Shown here piece by piece: positions 49,129-59,958 of a stretch of 64,000 bases of DNA. Position numbers and translations under genes: made by a program. Every line of letters begins with the position of its first letter. The stretch's first letter is position 1. The notes below the pieces were generated by a model. That model made no database searches. It was not told where the DNA came from and was given only the letters and a program-made list of their open reading frames with translations. Source of the DNA: Flavobacterium phragmitis (GTDB lineage Bacteria > Bacteroidota > Bacteroidia > Flavobacteriales > Flavobacteriaceae); NCBI RefSeq assembly GCF_900112575.1, contig NZ_FOMH01000003.1, forward strand, positions 1 to 64,000, written 5' to 3'.

Positions 49129-50883
49129 ATGAAAGCAAAAGCATTCGACACAGGATTATTTAAACGAATTTTAAAATATACAAGGCCTTATAAATGGCGT
49201 TACTACGGCGTAATTATTTTTGCCGTTTCGCTTTCTATTTTTGCCGCACTTCGTCCTTATTTATTAAAAGAAACGGTTGATGGTTACATTAAAACCCACG
49301 ACAAAATGGGATTATTAATGTACATTATTTTAATGGGCGTGGTTTTGTTGATGGAGGTTTTCTCTCAATTTTATTTTGTGTACTGGGCCAACTGGCTCGG
49401 GCAGGATATTGTAAAAGATATCAGGACAAAACTTTTTAAACACATTTTGAGTTTTAGAATGAAATATTTCGATTTGGTTCCGGTTGGGCAGTTGGTTACG
49501 CGTGCCGTTTCGGATATTGAATCGATTGCCCGTATTTTCAGTCAGGGATTGTTTATGATTATAAGCGATTTGATGAAAATGGTGGTGGTATTGATTTTTA
49601 TGTTTTATATGAACTGGAAGCTGACTTGGATCGTGGTTGTTGCGATGCCAATTTTGGTTTACGTTACGAGAATTTTCCAGCGTAAAATGCAGGTAGCTTT
49701 TGAGGAAGTTCGTACTCAAATTGCGAACATGAACTCTTTTGTGCAGGAACGTGTGACTGGAATGAAAATCGTTCAGCTTTTTAACCGTGAAAAAATCGAA
49801 GCCGAAAACTTTAAAGAAATCAACAACAAACACAGAGTGGCCTGGATTAAGACGATTTTGTATAACTCGATTTTCTTTCCAATTGCCGATATTATTTCGT
49901 CTATTACTTTAGGATTGGTTGTCGTTTATGGTGGTTTCAGAATTTTGAACGGAGACCATTTTACCACTTTTGGAGATTTATTTTCGTATACGATGTTCAT
50001 TGGAATGTTATTTAATCCTTTGAGACAAATTGCCGATAAATTCAATGAGATGCAGTTGGGAATGATTGCTGCCAATCGTGTTTTTGATATTATTGATACG
50101 CAGGATCATATTCAGGATACGGGTAAAATTGAAGCGCCCGTTTTTAATGGAAGCATCGAATTTAAGCAAGTTCGTTTTAGTTACATTCCAGAAGAAGAAG
50201 TTATCAAAGGAATTGATTTATCGGTTTCGGCTGGGCAGACTGTTGCAATTGTAGGTTCTACAGGTGCTGGAAAATCTACGATTATTAATTTATTAAATCG
50301 TTTTTACGAAATCAACAGCGGAACGATTTGTATTGACGGCGAGAATATAGAAAACTATACTTTGGCTTCTTTGAGAAAACAAATCGCTGTGGTTTTACAA
50401 GATGTGTTTTTGTTTGCTGATACGATTTACAATAATATTACTTTGCACAATCCTGAAATTACAAGAGAAATGGTAATTGATGCGGCAAAGAAAATTGGTG
50501 TTCATGATTTTATTATGAACCTGCCGAATAATTATGATTTTGATGTAAAAGAGCGTGGTGTTATGTTATCATCTGGACAACGCCAACTGATTGCATTTTT
50601 ACGTTCGTATGTTAGTAATCCGAGTATTTTGATTCTGGATGAGGCTACTTCTTCTATTGATACATATTCAGAAGAAATGATTCAGCGTGCGACAGAAACG
50701 ATTACAAAAGGAAGAACTTCTATTATTATTGCGCATAGATTAGCAACAATTGTAAATGCAGATAAAATTGTGGTGATGGATAAGGGATTGATTGTTGAAC
50801 AGGGAACGCATCAGGAATTGTTAACTAAAACTGATGGTTACTATAAAAATTTATATGACTCGCAATTCGCTGTGGCGAACTAA
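49129..50883 (+). CDS. ABC transporter, MsbA/multidrug-exporter type (fused TMD-NBD)
   Basis: Protein of 584 residues with six membrane spans in residues about 20-320 (YYGVIIFAVSLSIFAALRPY; LLMYIILMGVVLLMEVFSQF; VVVLIFMFYMNWKLTWIVVV). The ATPase domain has Walker A GSTGAGKST near residue 376, Q-loop VVLQDVFLFADTIYNNI, signature LSSGQRQLIAFLRS, Walker B ILILDEATSSID and H-loop IIIAHRLAT. It works as a dimer exporting lipids or drugs. The signature LSSGQ is a normal variant. The kinase gene follows 16 nt later, but starts at a TTG. Confidence 0.93.
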   Translation: MKAKAFDTGLFKRILKYTRPYKWRYYGVIIFAVSLSIFAALRPYLLKETVDGYIKTHDKMGLLMYIILMGVVLLMEVFSQFYFVYWANWLGQDIVKDIRTKLFKHILSFRMKYFDLVPVGQLVTRAVSDIESIARIFSQGLFMIISDLMKMVVVLIFMFYMNWKLTWIVVVAMPILVYVTRIFQRKMQVAFEEVRTQIANMNSFVQERVTGMKIVQLFNREKIEAENFKEINNKHRVAWIKTILYNSIFFPIADIISSITLGLVVVYGGFRILNGDHFTTFGDLFSYTMFIGMLFNPLRQIADKFNEMQLGMIAANRVFDIIDTQDHIQDTGKIEAPVFNGSIEFKQVRFSYIPEEEVIKGIDLSVSAGQTVAIVGSTGAGKSTIINLLNRFYEINSGTICIDGENIENYTLASLRKQIAVVLQDVFLFADTIYNNITLHNPEITREMVIDAAKKIGVHDFIMNLPNNYDFDVKERGVMLSSGQRQLIAFLRSYVSNPSILILDEATSSIDTYSEEMIQRATETITKGRTSIIIAHRLATIVNADKIVVMDKGLIVEQGTHQELLTKTDGYYKNLYDSQFAVAN

Positions 50884-50899
50884 GTCATAATGGTATTCG

Positions 50900-52477
50900 T
50901 TGAAATTTAGATTAAAAAATAGCACTTCAAGACGTGCTTTCGCAATTTACGTTATTGTCTCGATTCTGGTTACGGTTACATCGGTTTACATACTAAGTAA
51001 TCTGATTACGGATTTGACCGAAAAATCGAATGATGATATAGCGATGCGTAACTTCCTTAAAAAACAGGAATTCATGTCTGAGGAGCTTACCAAGTTCTGG
51101 GAGCAGGAAAAAAGAATTGAGCATGTTTTAAAAATAAGCAGTTCTGCCAACCTTGACAATAATTTACAGCTTTTGTCTTCGCTTCAGGCGAATAATAAAC
51201 TGGTGGTCAATAATTGGTTTCAGATTAATAGTAATCCTATTCATTATGGAAACAATGCTATTTCGGACGAAATTAGGAATGATGTAAAAACATTTATTCT
51301 TCAAAACAAAAATGCGGAACATCTCAGTGTAATTCTTTCGCAGGGTGGCGAATGGGTTTGGCGTATTTATTTCAAATTAATTTCAGACAACAAAACCACT
51401 GTAAAATATGGTTATGATATTAATTTAAGATTACTTCATAGTTATATTTCTAAAATAGACAAAACCAAAACGGCTACTAACTACGCTTTTGTTTTTGATA
51501 AAAACGGAACCTGCATTTATCATCCTGAAATTGCTTTTTTGGGAAAGAATATTTTTAAGATTTCGTCTTTCAGTCCGTCGGATACTATTTACAGTAAAAA
51601 ACAGGATTTTTCTAAGAAGACAGCCCTATCTGAATTTTTGCAATTAGAGGTCATTCGTTTTACAAAAAAACTGGACATCAAAAACTCAAACTGGTTTGTT
51701 TGTGTTAGTGCGCCAAAAATGGTTTCGGATGAAAATGTAGCTTTAGTAAAAAAATATTCAACTTGGATTTATTCGATTACCACAGTTATGCTCCTTTTGA
51801 TTTTTTATCTTTTCTCTTATGCCAACAGACGTGCTTACAGAGAAAAAGGAATTGTGATTAAAGAGAAAAACAAACTTCTGGTAGAGAATGAAAAAATCAT
51901 AAAAGAAAAAGCCTTAATTCAGCTGCAACAATTAAAAGAACAGATTAATCCGCATTTCCTGTTCAATTCGCTCAATTCACTTTATATGTTGATTGGAAGC
52001 GATATTAAAACAGCGCAGAAATTTACACTGAACTTATCCCGTATTTATCGTTACTTAATTGATCCGCCAGAAAAGAATATCGTTCCGGTAAAGGATGAAT
52101 TATTATTTATTGAAAAATATATCTTTTTACAGCAAACCCGTTTTAAAGACGAATTATTCTTTTCGATAGAAATCGAAGACAATATTGCGTTAGAGAAACA
52201 TATCCCCTATCTTGCTTTTCAGGTTGTGGTTGAAAATGCTATTAAGCACAACACCGCTACCCAGGAAAGTCCGCTTACTACAAAAATCCTGATTAAAACT
52301 GATCAGGTCATCATCAGCAACAATCTTCAGAAGAAACTGAATGCTGAACCGAGCACCAAATTTGGATTAAATTATCTCCAAAGCATTTACAATTATTATT
52401 CAAAAAACGAATTTGAGACATCAGAAAAAGATGGCTATTTTGTTTGTACACTCCCTTTACTATCCACTCACTCCTAA
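50900..52477 (+). CDS. LytS-type sensor histidine kinase with large extracytoplasmic domain
   Basis: Protein of 525 residues from a TTG at 50900; no ATG or GTG lies upstream in frame near the previous stop. One span at about 13-33 (FAIYVIVSILVTVTSVYILS) and one at about 290-308 (STWIYSITTVMLLLIFYLFS) enclose a periplasmic sensor of about 250 residues that resembles a Cache fold (YAFVFDKNGTCIYHPE). The His_kinase domain has His352 in EQINPHFLFNSLNSLYML and the ATPase domain has VVENAIKHNTA. LytS-type kinases pair with LytTR regulators; the only one here is at 59959, beyond the protease and SusCD genes. Confidence 0.9.
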   Translation: MKFRLKNSTSRRAFAIYVIVSILVTVTSVYILSNLITDLTEKSNDDIAMRNFLKKQEFMSEELTKFWEQEKRIEHVLKISSSANLDNNLQLLSSLQANNKLVVNNWFQINSNPIHYGNNAISDEIRNDVKTFILQNKNAEHLSVILSQGGEWVWRIYFKLISDNKTTVKYGYDINLRLLHSYISKIDKTKTATNYAFVFDKNGTCIYHPEIAFLGKNIFKISSFSPSDTIYSKKQDFSKKTALSEFLQLEVIRFTKKLDIKNSNWFVCVSAPKMVSDENVALVKKYSTWIYSITTVMLLLIFYLFSYANRRAYREKGIVIKEKNKLLVENEKIIKEKALIQLQQLKEQINPHFLFNSLNSLYMLIGSDIKTAQKFTLNLSRIYRYLIDPPEKNIVPVKDELLFIEKYIFLQQTRFKDELFFSIEIEDNIALEKHIPYLAFQVVVENAIKHNTATQESPLTTKILIKTDQVIISNNLQKKLNAEPSTKFGLNYLQSIYNYYSKNEFETSEKDGYFVCTLPLLSTHS

Positions 52478-52562
52478 AAAAAATCCATTCACTCCCTTTT
52501 TTTTTTTTGCTGAACCAAAATAAAATAGTTTCGGCTAAAAATTAACCTAAACTTAACATCTG

Positions 52563-55160
52563 ATGAAGGAAAAGGCATTCCTGCATAATTTGATAACAAT
52601 TTGCATACTCCTATTATTGTTAGCTCCGCTTACTGTTCAATCTCAAAAAAAGAAGAAAGACAAAAAAGGCGAAACTACTGAAATCAAAAAAGATTCTACC
52701 GATTCTAAAAAAGGTAAAAAATACAGCGACCTTGTTAAAAAAGGAACCGTTAAAAAAGGACTGTTCAATGTTATTCAAGTAAAAACAGATGTTTATTTCG
52801 AAATTCAGGACAGCTTATTCCAAAGAGAGTTTTTGGTTGTAAACAAATTATCTCAGGTTCCTTTTCAGGTAAACGAAGCAGGTTTAAATAAAGGAATGAA
52901 TTATGAAAACAAGATTATCAGTTTTTATAAAGATACAATCGCAAAGAAAGTCTGGGTAAAATCATATGTTCCTAAAGTTTCTTCACCAAAAGAAGATGCG
53001 ATTACCCAATCGGTTCAGAACAATTTTGCCGAATCTATTATCGAAGTTTTTGATATTGAAACGAAAAACAATGATTCGACTGCTGTTGTAATAAAAGTAA
53101 ATAAGGTTTTTGATGGAAAACAGAAAAGCTTCAACGATGTTTTGAGCAACATTGGTTTTGGCGGTTCTGTAAAATCTGACCTTTCTTATATTGAGGGTTT
53201 AAAGTCTTTTCCTAAAAATATTGTTGTCAAATCTCAACTGACCACTTCTGTAAGCGAAGGCGGTCCGGCATTGTCTGTGACTCTTGGCGTGACAAGTAAT
53301 ATTGTTTTGTTGGATAAAACGCCAATGAAACCCCGTTTTTCTGATAAAAGAATTGGATTTTTTACTGAAAAACACTGGTATTTTGCCGACGCGCAACAGG
53401 CAATGCTTGAAAAAGAATTAATAACACGCTGGCGTCTTGAACCAAAAAAGGAAGACGAAGAGCGTTATTTAAAGGGTGAATTAGTAGAGCCGAAAAAACC
53501 AATCGTTTATTACATCGATCCGTCGACTCCAAAACAATGGAGAAAATATATTATTGATGGAGTTCACGATTGGCAGGCAGCTTTTGAAAAAGCAGGATTT
53601 AAAAATGCTGTTATCGCAAAAGAACCTACTGAGCAAGATTTAGATTTTGATATTGATGATGTTCGTTATTCTGTAATTACGTATGCGGCTTCTCCAAAAT
53701 CAAATGCAATGGGACCATCTGTGGTGGATCCAAGAAGCGGTGAAATTATCGAAGCCGATATTATCTGGTGGCATAATGTAATGACTTCGCTTCAAAGCTG
53801 GATGCGTATTCAGACCGGACCGATTGATCCAAAAGCACGTGGCAATACATTCAGCGATGAACATATGGGAGAAGCAATCCGTTTTGTTTCTTCTCACGAA
53901 GTCGGACATACTTTTGGTTTAAAACACAATATGGGTTCTTCTTTTGCTTATGATGTTGAATCTTTAAGATCTAAAGAATTCACAGCAAAAATGGGTGGTA
54001 CTGCTCCTTCTATCATGGATTATGCTCGTTATAATTATGTAGCACAACCTGAAGATAATGTTACTGTAATTACTCCCAAAATTGGAGAATACGATAAATA
54101 TGCTATCGAATGGGGTTACAGATGGTATGGTCCAAATGAAAATGAAACTTTAAAACTAAACACATTAATCACCAAACACCAAAACGATCCGATTTACTTC
54201 TACGGAGAACAACAGGAAAACATAATCGATCCGCGTTCGCAGTCTGAAGATTTAGGAAACGACGCAGTTAAAGCAAGCGAATATGGTTTGAAAAACTTAA
54301 AACGTGTTGTCGATAATATCTTAAGCTGGACCTACGATAAAGATCAGTCGTATTATGAAACTGGAAAATTATACATTGGAACAATCGGACAATGGCAAAT
54401 GTACAATCGTCATGTGCTGAATAATATTGGTGGTGTTTATTTGAACGAAACGGTTCATGGCGACAACAAACAAAGTTATGTTCCTGTTCCAGCTGCAATG
54501 CAAAAAAGAGCAACAGATTATTTAGCTAAAAATGTAATAACGATTCCGCAATGGTTGTTTTTTAATGACATTTTAGACAAAACCAATCCGTTGAAAGATT
54601 CACCTCTTGGCCCTTACGAATATACTCCGTACACACTTTCAAGAGAATTACAATACGGCGTTATGTATGATTTATTCAGCGACGATCGTTTGCTTCGAAT
54701 GACTGAAAACGAATTGTATCAGCGTAATAAAACCAAAGATCCTGTTTTTACCGTAAATGACTTGTTTAAAAAAATGCATCAAAGTGTTTTCGCAGGAACA
54801 ATTCAGAATAAATCTTTGAGCATTTTGGAGAGAATGACACAAAAGAATTACGTAGATGTTTTAATCGTTTCGACAAACAAATTATTCGAAAAAACAGATG
54901 CTAAAAAATTACTGGATATTCAGCAGACTTTAAACATGCCTCATTTATGCGGTTATTTAGACGATGCTCATATGGCAAGAAATATTAATCAGTCTTCTTT
55001 AAAAAGAGTTACAGAAGTAACTTCTGATAAAAAAGGAGAACTAAATAAAATCCTTCAATTATTAAAAACTAAAAAAAGTACAGGAGATATATCTACCCAA
55101 AATCATTACCGCGATTTGATACAACGAATCGATAAAGCCCTAAATAATACAACCTTTTAA
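52563..55160 (+). CDS. Large secreted zinc metalloprotease (DUF5117/DUF5118 type)
   Basis: Protein of 865 residues. A signal peptide ends near TVQSQ (residue 27). A Lys-rich segment (QKKKKDKKGETTEIKKDSTD) follows. DUF5117/5118-like domains cover about 45-400 (VIQVKTDVYFEIQDSLFQRE; GFFTEKHWYFADAQQAMLEK). The zinc site is HEVGHTFGLKH, His445 to His455, then SIMDYARYNY as Met-turn. The pattern is of gluzincin/metzincin-like HExxHxxGxxH proteases. It ends near 865 with charged helices. susC begins 15 nt later, so protein uptake or peptide capture by that SusCD pair could use its products. Confidence 0.92.
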   Translation: MKEKAFLHNLITICILLLLLAPLTVQSQKKKKDKKGETTEIKKDSTDSKKGKKYSDLVKKGTVKKGLFNVIQVKTDVYFEIQDSLFQREFLVVNKLSQVPFQVNEAGLNKGMNYENKIISFYKDTIAKKVWVKSYVPKVSSPKEDAITQSVQNNFAESIIEVFDIETKNNDSTAVVIKVNKVFDGKQKSFNDVLSNIGFGGSVKSDLSYIEGLKSFPKNIVVKSQLTTSVSEGGPALSVTLGVTSNIVLLDKTPMKPRFSDKRIGFFTEKHWYFADAQQAMLEKELITRWRLEPKKEDEERYLKGELVEPKKPIVYYIDPSTPKQWRKYIIDGVHDWQAAFEKAGFKNAVIAKEPTEQDLDFDIDDVRYSVITYAASPKSNAMGPSVVDPRSGEIIEADIIWWHNVMTSLQSWMRIQTGPIDPKARGNTFSDEHMGEAIRFVSSHEVGHTFGLKHNMGSSFAYDVESLRSKEFTAKMGGTAPSIMDYARYNYVAQPEDNVTVITPKIGEYDKYAIEWGYRWYGPNENETLKLNTLITKHQNDPIYFYGEQQENIIDPRSQSEDLGNDAVKASEYGLKNLKRVVDNILSWTYDKDQSYYETGKLYIGTIGQWQMYNRHVLNNIGGVYLNETVHGDNKQSYVPVPAAMQKRATDYLAKNVITIPQWLFFNDILDKTNPLKDSPLGPYEYTPYTLSRELQYGVMYDLFSDDRLLRMTENELYQRNKTKDPVFTVNDLFKKMHQSVFAGTIQNKSLSILERMTQKNYVDVLIVSTNKLFEKTDAKKLLDIQQTLNMPHLCGYLDDAHMARNINQSSLKRVTEVTSDKKGELNKILQLLKTKKSTGDISTQNHYRDLIQRIDKALNNTTF

Positions 55161-55175
55161 TACACAACCCAAAAC

Positions 55176-58100
55176 ATGACAAAAATTTTACAAGCCTTAC
55201 TGCTATTCCTCACCATTGCAGGATACTCGCAGGAAACCCGAACTATTACGGGAATCATTCAAGACGCGACAGATTTTGGACCAATTCCTGGTGCCTCAAT
55301 CTTCGTTGAGAACAATTCTATTTCGAACAAAACTGCTATGGCAGGTATTATTCATAGTGAAGCAATCGGAACTACTTCGGATTTCGATGGTAAATTCACT
55401 TTGAAAGTGGCAAAAAATGTTACTTCTTTAAGAGTAACTTTCATGGGATACAAATCGTATACTTTGGAATTAGACGGTCAAAAAAATTACACCGTTAACT
55501 TAACATCTGAAACAGCAAAACTTCAAGAAGTTGTAGTTACAGGTTACCAGAAAATTGAGAAAAGAAAAGTTACTGGAGCAATTACTAAAATAGACATGGC
55601 TGCCATTCAGCAGACTGGGGTTTCTAGTATCGACCAACTTTTAGTAGGTCAGATTGCGGGAGTTGCTGTAAGTACACCAACTGGAGCACCAGGAGCACCA
55701 GCAAAAATTAGAATTAGAGGTACAGCTTCTCTTTCTGGTTCTCAAGATCCTCTCTGGGTTTTGGACGGATTACCTTTGGAAGGAAATGACGTTCCTAAAA
55801 ACTACGACAAAGACAATATCGACCAATTGAACAACTTTTCTATCGCAGGTTTAAACCCAGACGATATAAAAGATATCACGATTCTTAAAGATGCCGCTGC
55901 AACTGCTATTTACGGTGCTCGTGCTGCAAATGGTGTAATTGTGGTTACAACTAAAAAAGGTAAAAGTGGTAAAATGGTAGTAACCTTAAATACGAACACT
56001 TTTATTACGCAAAGACCAGATTTCGCTAAATTAAACTTAATGAATGCAAGTCAAAAAGTTGATTTAGAACTTGATATGGCAAGCCGTTCTGATTTAACGT
56101 ATAGAGACGATGTTGGAGAAATTTCTCGTATCCTTAACGGATCAAATGAATTAGGTACATTTAGAACTGGTGGATTCTCTGCTTTAAGCCCAGCAACACA
56201 ACAGTCAATTAATGCTTTAAGAAACAACAATACAAACTGGGGTAACTTAATCTACCAAACTGCAATCAATACGCAGCACGGTTTAAGTTTATCTGGTGGT
56301 GGAGAAAAATCAGATTACTATTTCTCTTTAGGATACTATGATGAAAAAGGAACAACTATTGGAACTGGTTTCAAACGTTACAATTTAACGTTGAAAAACA
56401 ATTTTGAAATCACAGATAAATTCAAAGTTGGAGTTGGAATCTTTGGTTCTGAAAACAAAACTTCATCGTACTTATCAGATACTGATGTTTATACCAATCC
56501 AGGGAATTACTCACGAAATGTAAATCCATATTTGACTCCATACAATGCAGATGGAAGTTACAAATATGATCAAGATATTGCTGGTTACTCAGATCGTTAT
56601 GTGCCTTTCAACATTTTAGAGGAAAGAGCAAACACCTCTTACGATTTAAAAACAAGAGCTATAAAAGCTTTATTGGATGCTGAATACAAAATTACTAGAG
56701 ATTTAAAAGTAACTTCTCAGTTAGGTTTACAATTGGACAATACATCTAGCGAAAAATTTGCCGATATAGACACTTATTATACTAGAAAAGAAAAAGAAAG
56801 ATCTCGTTACTTCACAAACGGGGCCTACAACTATTTCTTACCAGAAGGAGGTATTATTCAAAACTCAAATACTGACTTTTTCCAGTACAATCTAAAAACA
56901 ATGGTGAATTACTCTAAAACTTTTGGAGAAAAACACGAAGTTGAAGCGATGGTTGGTAATGAGTTAAGAAGAAATTACACAACTACTGTTTCTACAAAAG
57001 GTTTTGGATTTGACAAAAACACTTTGACTACTAAGCCAATTATGTTCCCAAATGTCACTTATGCTAGTGATGCGATATACAGACAATATCAGAAACAAGA
57101 AAATGAAAATGCTTTTGCTTCATTTTTTGCTACAGCTTCTTATACTTACGATAGAAAATACAGCGTATTTGGAAGTGTAAGATATGATGGTTCAGATTTA
57201 TTTGGTGTAGATCCAAAATACAAATACCTGCCACTTTGGTCAACTTCTGCATCATGGACTGTTTCTGAAGAGGATTTCTTAAAAGATAACTTAACACTAT
57301 CTAACTTAAGATTCCGTGCTTCTTATGGTTTACAAGGTAATATTGACAAAAATACTTCACCATTTGTAGTAGGAACCTATAAAAACATAAGTATTTTACC
57401 TGGACAAACAGAACAGATAATTTCTGTTGAAAGTCCACCAAATGATAAATTACGTTGGGAAAAAACAACCAATACCAACTTAGGTATCGATCTTGGATTA
57501 TTCAACAACCGAATCAGCATTGTATCTGATTTTTACGGAAGAAAAAGTTCTGACTTAATTGGCTTCAGAGCACTTCCTTTAGAAAATGGTTTTGATTATA
57601 GCAATCTAAACTGGGCACAAGTAACCAACAAAGGTTTTGAAATTACGTTGTCTACAAGAAATATCGATCGTCCAAATTTCAAATGGAACACAAGTATCAA
57701 CTTTGCACATAACAAAAGTAACGTAGATCGTATTGCAGTACGTGATACTGATTTTCTTCCAAGTAGAGAAGGTCTTCCTGTAAACGCTGTGTTTGGATTA
57801 AGAACAAATGGAATTGACGAAAACGGTTACCCATTATTTGTAAACAAAAAAGGCGAAACAGTAAACGCACAGACTTTCTTTAAATTGTATGATCCTTATG
57901 CTGATTTCTTCCCTGGAGAACTTACAGATTCTTCTTTAACTCCAGCAGAATACAGAGATTTATTTGTGTACTTAGGTGATAGAGATCCTAAATTCACTGG
58001 AGGTCTTACAAATACTTTCAAAGTAAGTAATTTTGATTTTACAGTTGCAGCAGCATTTAATTTAAAACAAACTGTTGTAAGAACACCTCCTTACAGCGGA

Positions 58101-58514
58101 ACTCAAGTAGACAGAGGACAAAATTATTCTATTGATATTTTAAATGCATGGTCGCCAACAAATACTTCTTCGAATTTACCCGCTATTAATGGTAAAGATT
58201 CTGGTACAGGAGATTCTTGGATGGCATACCAATGGTTCGCGAATAACACTCCATTAAACTGGAATAGTTATTTAGATACATGGGTTAGCGAAATGAGCTA
58301 TATGAGATTAAGCAGTATGCGTTTAGGTTACACATTCCCTAAAACATTTACAGATCATATCAATATTCAAAGCATTAGACTTAGCGTTGAAGCAAGAAAC
58401 TTATTTGTAATCAGTTCTGACTTTAAAGGATATTTTGATCCTGAAACTTACGGAAACATTTATGCACAGCCAGTTCCTAAATCATTCACTATTGGATGTA
58501 ATGTAACTTTCTAA
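55176..58514 (+). CDS. SusC/RagA-type TonB-linked outer-membrane transporter (locus 2)
   Basis: Protein of 1112 residues. A signal peptide ends near GYSQ (residue 19). The carboxypeptidase-like domain follows (GIIQDATDFGPIPGASIFVE; an insertion holds IHSEAIGTTSDFDGKFTL). Next come the TonB-box region LQEVVVTGYQKIEKRKVTGA, the plug (AKIRIRGTASLSGSQDPLWV; IKDITILKDAAATAIYGARA) and a barrel ending FTIGCNVTF. It lies between a secreted protease and its SusD partner. This setting suggests uptake of peptides or protein-derived ligands rather than glycans, like RagAB, which imports oligopeptides. Confidence 0.95.
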   Translation: MTKILQALLLFLTIAGYSQETRTITGIIQDATDFGPIPGASIFVENNSISNKTAMAGIIHSEAIGTTSDFDGKFTLKVAKNVTSLRVTFMGYKSYTLELDGQKNYTVNLTSETAKLQEVVVTGYQKIEKRKVTGAITKIDMAAIQQTGVSSIDQLLVGQIAGVAVSTPTGAPGAPAKIRIRGTASLSGSQDPLWVLDGLPLEGNDVPKNYDKDNIDQLNNFSIAGLNPDDIKDITILKDAAATAIYGARAANGVIVVTTKKGKSGKMVVTLNTNTFITQRPDFAKLNLMNASQKVDLELDMASRSDLTYRDDVGEISRILNGSNELGTFRTGGFSALSPATQQSINALRNNNTNWGNLIYQTAINTQHGLSLSGGGEKSDYYFSLGYYDEKGTTIGTGFKRYNLTLKNNFEITDKFKVGVGIFGSENKTSSYLSDTDVYTNPGNYSRNVNPYLTPYNADGSYKYDQDIAGYSDRYVPFNILEERANTSYDLKTRAIKALLDAEYKITRDLKVTSQLGLQLDNTSSEKFADIDTYYTRKEKERSRYFTNGAYNYFLPEGGIIQNSNTDFFQYNLKTMVNYSKTFGEKHEVEAMVGNELRRNYTTTVSTKGFGFDKNTLTTKPIMFPNVTYASDAIYRQYQKQENENAFASFFATASYTYDRKYSVFGSVRYDGSDLFGVDPKYKYLPLWSTSASWTVSEEDFLKDNLTLSNLRFRASYGLQGNIDKNTSPFVVGTYKNISILPGQTEQIISVESPPNDKLRWEKTTNTNLGIDLGLFNNRISIVSDFYGRKSSDLIGFRALPLENGFDYSNLNWAQVTNKGFEITLSTRNIDRPNFKWNTSINFAHNKSNVDRIAVRDTDFLPSREGLPVNAVFGLRTNGIDENGYPLFVNKKGETVNAQTFFKLYDPYADFFPGELTDSSLTPAEYRDLFVYLGDRDPKFTGGLTNTFKVSNFDFTVAAAFNLKQTVVRTPPYSGTQVDRGQNYSIDILNAWSPTNTSSNLPAINGKDSGTGDSWMAYQWFANNTPLNWNSYLDTWVSEMSYMRLSSMRLGYTFPKTFTDHINIQSIRLSVEARNLFVISSDFKGYFDPETYGNIYAQPVPKSFTIGCNVTF

Positions 58515-58525
58515 TACAATTAAAG

Positions 58526-59845
58526 ATGAAAAAAATCTCAAAATACATATTACTTTTTGCTGCTGCAATTGCAGTAACAAGCTGCGATGACTATCTGGAT
58601 ATTACTCCTGTTGGACGCGTTATTCCTGAAACACAAGAACAATTTCGTGCGGTATTAACATCAGGATATTCAAAATATCCGGAACACAAAGCATTAACAA
58701 CACTTCGTACAGATGAATTGAAGCTGGATGAGTTTAACGAGGATATCAATCTTTATAAAGACATTTTTATCTGGAAAGATGCCAATCCGGATCGTATTAC
58801 AAGAGAATTCCCATATCAGGATTTATATAATGTAATTTTCTACACGAATGTGGTAATCAACGAAGCCTCAAAAAAAATAGCTGCTTCTGAAGAAAGAAAT
58901 CAATTAATTGGAGAAGCTTATGCTTTAAGAGCAATGGCTTATTTTGATTTGGTTAACCTTTTCGGAAAACCTTACAATCCTGCAACTGCCGCTTCAGACA
59001 AAGGAGTTCCATTGGCTTTAGAAATTGACTTAGAGCAAGTTTTTGTTCCTCAAAGTGTTGAAGTAATTTACAATCAAATTATTGCTGATACGCAGGAAGC
59101 TGAAAAACTAATCAATTTAAATTCACAAACAAAAGGCATAAATTATCGTTTTTCAAAAGCTGCATTATATAGCTTAGAAAGCCGTGTTTACTTACATCAA
59201 CAGCAATGGCAGAAATCTTTAGATGCTGCAAATAAAGCGTTGGCAATAAACAATAATTTAGTTGATTTAAAAGCTACTTCTGTTTTTGCAACAAAATACG
59301 ATTCAAAAGAATCTATTTTAGCTTTAGAAGATGGATACATTAACAGACTAAAAGGAGCTACATACGCTTCATCTGAGTTAATTGCTGCCTACGACAGAAC
59401 AGCAGATTTACGTTTTCCTCTTTACTTCTTAGCAAGCGGAAGTCGTTTCAGAATTCAAAAAGGTGGTAACGATGACCAAAAATGTACGTTTAGGACTTCT
59501 GAATTGTATTTAACAAAAGCGGAAACATCATTAAAATTGAACAATGTTGATGATGCTAAATCTACCGTTTTAACCTTTGTTAAAAATAGATATAGTACTG
59601 CTGGATACACACAACTCGAAAGTAATATCAATGCAATGAATGCAACAGATTTAGCCAACTTCATTTTAGCAGAAAGACAGCGTGAATTTGCTGTTGAAGG
59701 GCACCGTTGGTTTGATTTAAGAAGAACAACACAAAAACAAATCGTTCATACTTTTAATGATGACGATTATACATTGATACAAAACGATCCGCGTTACACG
59801 ATTATTTATCCTGCAAACGCGAGATTGAACAATCCCAATCTATAA
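58526..59845 (+). CDS. SusD/RagB-type surface lipoprotein (locus 2)
   Basis: Protein of 439 residues. MKKISKYILLFAAAIAVTSC is a signal peptide with lipobox Cys20. The SusD pattern is seen in NQLIGEAYALRAMAYFDLVN, LFGKPYNPAT, SKAALYSLESRVYLHQQQWQ and the closing ANFILAERQREFAVEGHRWF with DLRRTT and TIIYPANARLNNP. It starts 11 nt after susC. It is shorter than its partner in locus 1 (490). A terminator follows after the stop. Confidence 0.94.
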   Translation: MKKISKYILLFAAAIAVTSCDDYLDITPVGRVIPETQEQFRAVLTSGYSKYPEHKALTTLRTDELKLDEFNEDINLYKDIFIWKDANPDRITREFPYQDLYNVIFYTNVVINEASKKIAASEERNQLIGEAYALRAMAYFDLVNLFGKPYNPATAASDKGVPLALEIDLEQVFVPQSVEVIYNQIIADTQEAEKLINLNSQTKGINYRFSKAALYSLESRVYLHQQQWQKSLDAANKALAINNNLVDLKATSVFATKYDSKESILALEDGYINRLKGATYASSELIAAYDRTADLRFPLYFLASGSRFRIQKGGNDDQKCTFRTSELYLTKAETSLKLNNVDDAKSTVLTFVKNRYSTAGYTQLESNINAMNATDLANFILAERQREFAVEGHRWFDLRRTTQKQIVHTFNDDDYTLIQNDPRYTIIYPANARLNNPNL

Positions 59846-59865
59846 TACCTATTTGTTTTTTTAAG

Positions 59866-59897
59866 AAGGTCCAGTTTTAAGCTGGGCCTTTTTTTAT
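59866..59897 (+). terminator. Terminator of the protease/SusCD unit
   Basis: AAGGTCCAG-TTTTAAG-CTGGGCCTT (one G-T pair) followed by TTTTTATT lies 20 bp after susD. The LytTR regulator gene after it is therefore a separate transcript or depends on read-through. Confidence 0.88.
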
Positions 59898-59958
59898 TGC
59901 AAAAACTAATTACTGAATTATCTTTGCAAATAATTAGAGAAAACCAAATGTCTAAAAA